NCBI GenBank assembly: GCA_965146665.1 | Contig: CBCTHE010000008.1 | Span: 101,636 to 165,635 of the forward strand | DNA from: Ructibacterium sp965146665 | Lineage (GTDB): Bacteria; Bacillota; Clostridia; Monoglobales; Monoglobaceae | Reading direction: 5' to 3' | DNA length: 64,000 nt | Shown: positions 58,145 to 64,000 of the stretch, piece by piece | Position numbering within the stretch: the stretch's first letter is position 1 | Layout of the letters: each line of letters starts with the position of its first letter | Made by a program: the position numbers and the translations under genes | Notes under the pieces: model-generated | Seen by the model: only the letters and a program-made list of their open reading frames with translations | What the model was told of the DNA's origin: nothing | Databases searched by the model: none

Positions 58145-58600
58145 TTATTTTTGTTGTTTTGGATCCAGACCAAAGATAAAGAACACAAAGGCCAGAATGT
58201 AGACAATGAGACCGGCGGCCATCCCCGGGGCGCGGAACCGCGCCGCCACGCCCAGGAGCCTGTCCGGCTCGGAAAAAGTGAGGCAGGCAATGGCAACCGC
58301 CCCCAGGGCGGAGAGCAGTACACCGGCCGCCGCCGCATCCTTGGCGGCTTTTGCCAGGGGATGCCTGTCGGTTGACTCCAGATCCACGGCGCGCTCTACG
58401 GCGGTGTTGACAGCCTCCAGCGCCATGACCAGAACAATGATCAGGATCAAAGGCGGGTACTGGCCCGGCGCAAGTCCGTAGAGCGCCGAAAACAGCAGGA
58501 CGCTTACGGCCGCCGCAATGTGGACGCGAAAGCTGCGTTCCTGCCGGATGCAGTAAACAATGCCGCACAGGGCAAAGTAGAAGCTCTTGACAAGTTTCAT
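58145..58600 (-). CDS. dgkA: Diacylglycerol/undecaprenol kinase (DgkA family)
   Basis: A 151-residue membrane protein with helices and the signature EAVNTAVERAVDLESTDRHPLAKAAKDAAAAGVLL, the active site of the DgkA family. In Firmicutes it phosphorylates undecaprenol. The start overlaps the ybeY stop by four bases. There is a C-terminal extra membrane helix (AAGLIVYILAFVFFIFGL). Confidence 0.93.
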   Translation of the reverse strand: MKLVKSFYFALCGIVYCIRQERSFRVHIAAAVSVLLFSALYGLAPGQYPPLILIIVLVMALEAVNTAVERAVDLESTDRHPLAKAAKDAAAAGVLLSALGAVAIACLTFSEPDRLLGVAARFRAPGMAAGLIVYILAFVFFIFGLDPKQQK

Positions 58601-59082
58601 CGGGTCAGCCCCATTTCCTCCAGAATTTCTGTCTGACAGCCGAACATTTCGGCCTCGTCCTCCGGCGTCATGTGGTCATAGCCCAGCAGATGAAGCATGG
58701 AGTGCACGGTGAGAAACCCAACCTCCCGCGCAAAGGAGTGGCCGTATTCTTCGGCCTGCTCCGCGGCGCGCTCCAGCGAGAGCACAATGTCCCCAAGGCA
58801 CAAATCGCCCATTTCATTGAACTCCGCATAATCCTCGATGATTTCCCCGTCCCTGCCGTATTCAAACATGGGAAACGAGAGGACGTCGGTGGCACGGTCA
58901 ATGTTCCGGTGCAGGGCGTTCAGGGCGCGTATTCCCTCGTTGTCCGTGAGCATGACGCTGATTTCCACATCCCTGCGGAATTCCATATGGCGGAGCGTTG
59001 CGTCTGCCGCCGCGCGGATCAGCTCCCGGAGCTCTTTGGTGAGCGTATGCTTGTCCTGCTGATTCAAAAAACTGATTTTCAT
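58597..59082 (-). CDS. ybeY: Endoribonuclease YbeY
   Basis: A 161-residue protein from the ATG at 59082 (MKISFLNQQ). The zinc site is HSMLHLLGYDH (family H-G-x-L-H-L-x-G-Y-D-H, with Ser for Gly at the second place). It is a ribosome quality and rRNA maturation factor. Downstream of phoH as usual and coupled to dgkA. Confidence 0.96.
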   Translation of the reverse strand: MKISFLNQQDKHTLTKELRELIRAAADATLRHMEFRRDVEISVMLTDNEGIRALNALHRNIDRATDVLSFPMFEYGRDGEIIEDYAEFNEMGDLCLGDIVLSLERAAEQAEEYGHSFAREVGFLTVHSMLHLLGYDHMTPEDEAEMFGCQTEILEEMGLTR

Positions 59083-59122
59083 GGTACCCATTCCTTTTCT
59101 CTTGCGCAGTCAGTCCCACACC

Positions 59123-60118
59123 TCAGCGGGAGGAATCCCGCTTCTGCTTGTTTTTCTGCACCCGTTCCCGTTCCAGCTCCTTGCGCTCATAGGCCTTGAC
59201 AATCCGCTGGACCAGAGGATGCCGGACCACATCGCGTTCATCCAGATAGACAAATTCAATGCCCTCCACATTTTTCAGAACGATTTCCGCGTCCTTGAGG
59301 CCGGACCTTTTGTCCCGGGGCAGGTCGATCTGGGTGATGTCTCCGGTGACCACAATCCGGGAGGAAAAGCCCATCCGGGTCAGGAACATCTTCATCTGCT
59401 CCGGCGTGGTGTTCTGGGCCTCGTCCAGGATGATAAAGGCATTGTCCAAGGTCCGTCCGCGCATATATGCAAGCGGCGCAACCTCGATCAGGCCGCGCTC
59501 CAGATTTTTATGAAAGACTTCATAGCCCAGCATCTCCCCAAGGGCGTCATAGAGGGGACGGAGATAGGGATCCACCTTCTCCTGCATGTCTCCGGGGAGA
59601 AAGCCCAGACTCTCACCCGCCTCAATGGCAGGCCGGGTCAGGATGATCTTGTCCACTTCCTTGCTTTTAAAAGCGGCAACGGCCGTGGCAACTGCCAAAT
59701 AGGTCTTTCCGGTGCCGGCGGGGCCGATGCCAAATACAATGTTATTTTCCTTGATGCACTGGATATACTGCTTTTGTCCAAGGGTTTTGGCCTTGATGGG
59801 GACGCCGCGGGTGCTGATGCAGACCACATCCTTGCCCAGCTCCTCCAGCTTCTCGGCATTGCCTGCCTCGATCTGGGACATGACATACCGAACCTCCTGC
59901 TCGCCGATGGTCTCTCCCCTGCTGGCCATGGCCAGCAGGTTGTTCACCGCGGCCAGGGCCTTGTCCACCTGTTCCGGTTCCCCCGCGAGCTTGATTTCTG
60001 AGCCCCGGTTGATGATGGCCACATCCAGCTCCTTTTCAATGAGCTTCACATTTTCATCAAAGCTGCCGAACAGATTGATGACCAGTTCCATTTTCTCGAC
60101 TTCTATAAAACGTTCCAT
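59123..60118 (-). CDS. phoH: PhoH-family ATPase
   Basis: The ATG at 60118 after GAGGT gives 331 residues. An N-terminal KH-like part is followed by the ATPase with Walker A GPAGTGKT and Walker B IILDEAQN, and SRIVVTGDITQIDLP. PhoH-like proteins next to ybeY are thought to act in RNA metabolism. All motifs are intact. Confidence 0.95.
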   Translation of the reverse strand: MERFIEVEKMELVINLFGSFDENVKLIEKELDVAIINRGSEIKLAGEPEQVDKALAAVNNLLAMASRGETIGEQEVRYVMSQIEAGNAEKLEELGKDVVCISTRGVPIKAKTLGQKQYIQCIKENNIVFGIGPAGTGKTYLAVATAVAAFKSKEVDKIILTRPAIEAGESLGFLPGDMQEKVDPYLRPLYDALGEMLGYEVFHKNLERGLIEVAPLAYMRGRTLDNAFIILDEAQNTTPEQMKMFLTRMGFSSRIVVTGDITQIDLPRDKRSGLKDAEIVLKNVEGIEFVYLDERDVVRHPLVQRIVKAYERKELERERVQKNKQKRDSSR

Positions 60119-60440
60119 TCGCATACCTCGGATTTTCTTTTGATTTCTGCTGCTTCTATCATAATCCACCGGATTGTTTTTGTCAATTGGGAAACCAAAC
60201 AAAACCGCAGATTTTTCTGATAGAACCTAAGGGCGGATATCCCCGCCGCAGTTATTCTTTGCTGTTGGGCCAAGGCGTATACAATACAATCAGACCAGAA
60301 CCCCGTTTATTCACTTTGACGCATTTCATCTGCGGCTCCGGCCAATCCGAAGCAATCAAAAAAGGCAGAAAGCAATGCCGGGACGTTTGCGCGGTCTGCT
60401 GGGATCGGCCTGCCCGGCCCGGCGGAGATTCAGTTAAAAA
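60119..60440. other. Spacer between phoH and yqfD, no gene seen
   Basis: About 320 bases without a convincing ORF, RNA or repeat on either strand. In many relatives yqfD and phoH are nearly adjacent, so this spacer is longer than usual. Confidence 0.5.
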
Positions 60441-61679
60441 TCAGCTTTCAGATTCGGCGGCGCCGGCGCCGGAGTCGGGTGGATCAATGGCGGCCTCGCG
60501 GGCAATGTTTTCGCGGCAGACCAGCGTGACGGTGACCGAAAGCGTCCCCCGTTCCGTCAGGGTGTTGGACACCTCCCGGCCCGCGACCGCGATATCTCCG
60601 GACAGTCCTTCCCGGAGCTCCCGGTCCAGCTCCTCTGTGGCCTGTTCCAGCGCCTGGGAGGCCGTGCGCTTTTTGTGCTGGGTATATTGCTCGCGATAGG
60701 TTTCCGATTTAATATAGAGGGATGGCAAAAACTCAAAGGGCAGGCGGTATTCCCGCTCGGTCTCCTCCCGGGCGCAGAGGGGATAGGGCGGATCCTGACT
60801 GAAAAACAGGGGCAGGCTCCGGTCGAGAACGCGGAGCGTATAGCGCGTGCGCGTCTCTCCGGTATCCAGAGCTTCGTCGTATTCCAGCGGATATTCCCGG
60901 GTCAGGCTGTAGCGGGTCTGGGCGTATACATCACCATAGGCGTGAACATACCGGTACCCGCGGGCGTCGTTGTCCATGATACCGCTGACAAGGACGTCGC
61001 CCTCCCGTACCCCGGCCTTGGGCTTGACCATGGTCTGGCCGTTCCGGGCCTCGACGGACTCGATGATTCCGTCCTTGGCAGCCACAAGATTACAGGGCTG
61101 TTCCATGTTCACGCCGGGCTCAGTCTCCAGCCGTTCCACAACCTCCACATAGATCCGCGAGCCGCTCACGTTAATTCCAATCCAGGCCAGATCGTCCAGA
61201 TCCCCCATCATCCGGTTGCGGATCAGCGCGGAATCAATGCCCTCTGTGGTCTCCCCCAGGGAGACGCCGGAGCGGGCCAGATGCGTAAGGATGGTGTCCG
61301 TGCTGATGCGGCTGTTGCCGAATACGGTAATTCCCATAATATGCCCGGAAGTATACCAGAGGATGAAAATTGCCAGCGCCAGACCCAGCAGGGCGAATTT
61401 TCGCTTTCGGTAGCGGTGCGCAAAAAAGGGGAAACCCCGCCGCCGTATGATCTGCAGACGGGTGCGGGTACGGCGGCAGACGGGCCGGATCTCCCGGAAG
61501 GAGGCCAGACTCATGTTGGCGGTTAGACGCTGGGCCCCGCAGTGGCGGATGTCCCAGATGTCCAGATTTCGGCGGGTACATATATTCAGAAAACGCTCCA
61601 GAAAGATCCCGTCCGCCTGGATGGTGACATAGCCCCCAAGATTGTTGATGAGATCAATGAACTGCATAAAAAACTCCAT
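60441..61679 (-). CDS. yqfD: Sporulation protein YqfD
   Basis: Up to 412 residues; the start is either the ATG at 61679 or the internal ATG at 61667 (MQFIDLINNLGGYVTIQADGIFLERFLNICTRRNLDIWDI), which has GGAG at six bases. One membrane helix (FALLGLALAIFILWYTSGHIMG) is followed by the conserved VFGNSRISTDTILTHLARSGV and SRIYVEVVERLE regions. YqfD is needed for late stages of sporulation in Bacillus. Downstream of yqfC. Confidence 0.93.
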   Translation of the reverse strand: MEFFMQFIDLINNLGGYVTIQADGIFLERFLNICTRRNLDIWDIRHCGAQRLTANMSLASFREIRPVCRRTRTRLQIIRRRGFPFFAHRYRKRKFALLGLALAIFILWYTSGHIMGITVFGNSRISTDTILTHLARSGVSLGETTEGIDSALIRNRMMGDLDDLAWIGINVSGSRIYVEVVERLETEPGVNMEQPCNLVAAKDGIIESVEARNGQTMVKPKAGVREGDVLVSGIMDNDARGYRYVHAYGDVYAQTRYSLTREYPLEYDEALDTGETRTRYTLRVLDRSLPLFFSQDPPYPLCAREETEREYRLPFEFLPSLYIKSETYREQYTQHKKRTASQALEQATEELDRELREGLSGDIAVAGREVSNTLTERGTLSVTVTLVCRENIAREAAIDPPDSGAGAAESES

Positions 61680-61788
61680 TCCGCCTCCCTGCGAGGCAAA
61701 GTAATTTATCTAAGAAATCTCTTTACAGCAGGGCAAGGAATGAAAAGAGATTTTTATGTCCGCGGGGGAGCCGGAAGGCGCCCGCGGA

Positions 61789-62091
61789 TCAGGATTGGCA
61801 AAATCCGAATCCGCTGATTTTACCGGTGATATAGAGCAGTTCCTGTGTGATGTTCCGGATTTCCAGCCCTGTGCCTGTGATCTTCACAATATGTGGATTG
61901 GCCTTGACGCGGATACAGGTGTCGGTGTATTCAATGATGCCCTTGTAGTTCTCAAGGGTCAGTTCCCGGTTTCCGATGCAGGACACAAGAACCGTGTCCA
62001 GCAAAACCTCTTTTGATATATCAACTGCATCCGCCAGCTTTTCCCGCATGGTGGGCTTTTCTTCCTGTTCCTTCTGCCGTTGTCTGCGCAT
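61789..62091 (-). CDS. yqfC: Sporulation protein YqfC
   Basis: A 100-residue protein. The core AVDISKEVLLDTVLVSCIGNRELTLENYKGIIEYTDTCIRVKANPHIVKITGTGLEI is typical of YqfC, a YabP/YqfC-family protein made under sigma-E. It is divergent from ylbJ and leads the yqfC-yqfD pair. Confidence 0.92.
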   Translation of the reverse strand: MRRQRQKEQEEKPTMREKLADAVDISKEVLLDTVLVSCIGNRELTLENYKGIIEYTDTCIRVKANPHIVKITGTGLEIRNITQELLYITGKISGFGFCQS

Positions 62092-62313
62092 GGGGGACGC
62101 ACACCTCCTTTTTCTCCTCCAATGTCATGAAGGAAGATTTCTCAGTTATGGGAACGGAAACAGCCGGGCCGCTGTGCCGGTACGCGCCAAAGCCTTGCTG
62201 CCGCGCGCACAGCTTTTTGCCGGATCCTTGCCCCTCTTGGTATTTTTATGCTTAAACCGGACAATTCATGAATAGATTAGAAGAGAAGTTCATGGATGGG
62301 AAGGGGAAGAAGG

Positions 62314-63414
62314 ATGGAACGATTCTGGAAAACAACGATTATGGTATGCCTGCTTTATCTGGCGTCGGCAATGGTGGCTGCCCCTGTGGCCTGTGTGCAT
62401 GCGGCGCGGGACGCGGTCAAACTCTGTCTGGAGGTGGTAATCCCATCCCTGTTTCCGTTTTTTGTGTGCAGTAATCTCTTTATCGCTCTGGGGGCGGCCG
62501 GCCTACTCAGCCGGTATCTGTCCCGCTTCATGCGGCCCCTGTTCGGCGTGCCGGGCGGCGGCGCGCTGGCCATGGTGCTGGGGGTCATCAGCGGCTATCC
62601 GGTGGGGGCGTCCTGCGCGGCCAGTCTCTATACCTCTGGGAGCTGTACCAAAACCGAGGCGGAGCGGCTGCTGACCTTCTGCAACAACTCCGGGCCTCTG
62701 TTCATTTTGGGCGCGGTAGGGATTGGAATGCTGGGAAGCCAGAAGCTCGGGATTCTGCTGTATGCGGCACATGTGGGAGCGGCCTTGCTGACCGGTCTGC
62801 TGTTTCGGGGCTATGGCAGAGGGGGGGCTGGCTCTGCCGGCACGGCGCTGCCCCCCGCCCCTGCCCAGGGGATGAAAAACGCGGCCGCCTCTGTGGGGAC
62901 GGCTGTGGCTGACGCGGTGGATTCGATCTTCAAGGTCTGTGGATTTGTGATCCTGTTTGCCGTGTTTGCCGCTGCGCTCCCCGCCTACCCGGGCAGTCAG
63001 TTTATCTATGCTCTGCTGGAGATCACCGGCGGTATCAAGGCTCTGCTGGGACTGCAGGGGCTGGGGGGGATGCTCCTGCCGCTGGTTTCGCTGTTTCTGG
63101 CGTTTTCCGGGATTTCAGTTCTTCTGCAGGTGGCGGGGATCGTCATGCCCAGCGGGCTCTCTGTCCGGCCTTATATTTTCGGGAAACTGACCCAGGCGGC
63201 GCTTGCCTTTGGATTGACCCTTTTGCTTTTGCGGCTGTTTCCGGTGGAATGGCAGACCTTTGCGCCGGAGGCTATGCTCCTGCCTGTGCCCACCCCAAGG
63301 GAGCTGTTTGCCGCCGCGGTGCTCAGTCTGTTGTGGTGCGCGGTTGCAATCGGGGTGCTGGTGGCCGCTGTGTGGGTCAGTGATTGGATTGAGCGGAGAA
63401 AAAAGAGAAAGTAG
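62314..63414 (+). CDS. ylbJ: Sporulation integral membrane protein YlbJ
   Basis: The ATG at 62314 (MERFWKTTIMVCLLYLASAM) has AAGGGG seven bases upstream and gives 366 residues; the ATG at 62296 is also possible. About eight hydrophobic segments and the pattern LEVVIPSLFPFFVCSNLFIALG, VLGVISGYPVGASCAASLYTSG, LLTFCNNSGPLFILGAVGIGMLG belong to the nucleoside-recognition/YlbJ group, required for spore cortex formation in Bacillus. Confidence 0.9.
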   Translation: MERFWKTTIMVCLLYLASAMVAAPVACVHAARDAVKLCLEVVIPSLFPFFVCSNLFIALGAAGLLSRYLSRFMRPLFGVPGGGALAMVLGVISGYPVGASCAASLYTSGSCTKTEAERLLTFCNNSGPLFILGAVGIGMLGSQKLGILLYAAHVGAALLTGLLFRGYGRGGAGSAGTALPPAPAQGMKNAAASVGTAVADAVDSIFKVCGFVILFAVFAAALPAYPGSQFIYALLEITGGIKALLGLQGLGGMLLPLVSLFLAFSGISVLLQVAGIVMPSGLSVRPYIFGKLTQAALAFGLTLLLLRLFPVEWQTFAPEAMLLPVPTPRELFAAAVLSLLWCAVAIGVLVAAVWVSDWIERRKKRK

Positions 63415-63584
63415 AAAACAACCGGTTTTGTTGCGGCGGCATCTCATTTCCAGTTCCCAACGGTCTGTACATAGATTCTTGTCCGCCGCTCATTCCCGGA
63501 AATGGTCTCGCAGTCTATTCTGCGGACCGTGGTATCAGTATTGAGCTATGCTTTTGCGAATATGAAGAACCTACTCCACTCTAT

Positions 63585-63848
63585 ATGGAAAATATGGACT
63601 ATAATCATAAGGAATATTTGACCATGCCGATTACAAAATATGAAGTGAATGGAATAGCATGGTACTGCAGAATCTTTACCTATAAGAAAACCCAGATGTT
63701 TGAAGCTTATCTCGACACCAACCAAAAAGACAATCAGATTCATCTTGATCTTACGGTTGAAATCCCAAAGGGCCGTTACACTATGCGTGACGTTTTTGAA
63801 TTGCAAAGCGTAAAAGCTCTTTTGTCTGATATTCGAAAAAGCGATTAA
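63585..63848 (+). CDS. Unknown protein, possibly 5'-truncated gene
   Basis: The ATG at 63585 gives 87 residues (MENMDYNHKEYLTMPITKYEVNGIAWYCRIFTYKKTQMFEAYL...). The same frame is open upstream through at least 63420 without an ATG, and the upstream translation looks protein-like (PLIPGNGLAVYSADRG, CEYEEPTPLY). So the present gene may have lost its beginning. I do not recognise it. A terminator follows. Confidence 0.5.
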   Translation: MENMDYNHKEYLTMPITKYEVNGIAWYCRIFTYKKTQMFEAYLDTNQKDNQIHLDLTVEIPKGRYTMRDVFELQSVKALLSDIRKSD

Positions 63849-63857
63849 ACCAATGGT

Positions 63858-63905
63858 TTGCAAAAGAAAGCCGAAAAACCGGTGTCTATGCGGTTTTTCG
63901 GCTTT
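63858..63905 (+). terminator. Terminator before the tRNA-Arg fragment
   Basis: AAAGCCGAAAAACCG pairs with CGGTTTTTCGGCTTT, followed by GTATC. On the minus strand it lies downstream of the tRNA fragment and can serve both directions. Confidence 0.75.
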
Positions 63906-63910
63906 GTATC

Positions 63911-63955
63911 TGGCGTTCCCGAGGTGATTCGAACACCCGACCTACCGCTTAGGAG
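63911..63955 (-). tRNA. 3' half of tRNA-Arg(CCU) at an element junction
   Basis: On the minus strand the anticodon loop CTCCTAA (anticodon CCT), the 3' anticodon strand GCGGT, the T arm GGGTGTTCGAATCACCT and the acceptor strand CGGGAAC with G and CCA are present. The sequence 5' of the loop (...CGTATCGGGTCTA) does not pair with GCGGT and no D arm or GTTCCCG follows. So this is a fragment left by integration of an element that extends beyond the window. Confidence 0.75.
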
Positions 63956-64000
63956 TAGACCCGATACGATGAAACCAAGTGCAACACAGTGCAAGAAAAT

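Overview
The window looks like the chromosome of an anaerobic, spore-forming Firmicute of the gut Clostridia type, most likely an Oscillospiraceae/Ruminococcaceae-like genome. The evidence is the set of sporulation genes (sigK, yqfC, yqfD, ylbJ, a ytvI-like gene), the Firmicute gene order yqfC-yqfD-phoH-ybeY-dgkA-...-era-yqzL-recO, strong GGAGG ribosome sites, a type I-C CRISPR-Cas locus and a G+C-rich backbone broken by A+T-rich mobile DNA. The species assignment is inference.

Layout. Positions 1-15650 are the right end of a prophage. They hold a PBSX/XkdO-to-XkdU type contractile tail and baseplate, fibre and beta-helix spike genes, holin, amidase endolysin and two overlapping large serine recombinases. 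A candidate type I toxin-antitoxin pair sits inside the tail operon. Next come a tRNA-Arg(ACG), queH, a 148-bp MITE, a VIT/VWA protein and a VOC protein. Positions 20209-36570 contain the sporulation sigma factor gene sigK cut in two by a 15.66-kb A+T-rich element of the 'skin' type. The element carries its own large serine recombinase, a HepT/MntA toxin-antitoxin pair, a second MntA-like nucleotidyltransferase, exported 'stalk-domain' proteins, an SF3 helicase, a DUF4143 ATPase and XRE regulators. Positions 36671-39406 hold a GH43-like protein and a MATE exporter. Positions 39665-47987 are a complete type I-C CRISPR-Cas locus (cas3-5-8c-7-4-1-2) with five repeats and four spacers. Positions 48057-63414 are mostly housekeeping and sporulation genes. 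The right edge holds the 3' half of a tRNA-Arg(CCU) gene joined to foreign sequence, which marks the end of another integrated element.

How the parts fit. The sigK halves meet at a TT/AA core flanked inside the element by perfect 10-bp arms (AAGAGCCGCT and its complement), each exactly 14 bases from the core. Joining the halves at this core gives an in-frame 233-residue SigK reading ...ARCVD-NEILM..., with a hydrophobic pro-sequence at its N terminus. The gene therefore appears to be controlled both by DNA excision and by proteolysis. The recombinase stop codon is supplied by the sigK side of the left junction. In the excised circle the recombinase frame runs on without a stop into the XRE-like gene at the other end.

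A second link across the window is CRISPR spacer 2. It matches the start of the prophage's own XkdP-like baseplate gene at 26 of 33 bases, and the translated frame is conserved, so it was probably taken from a related phage. All functional statements rest on reading motifs by eye; no database search was possible.
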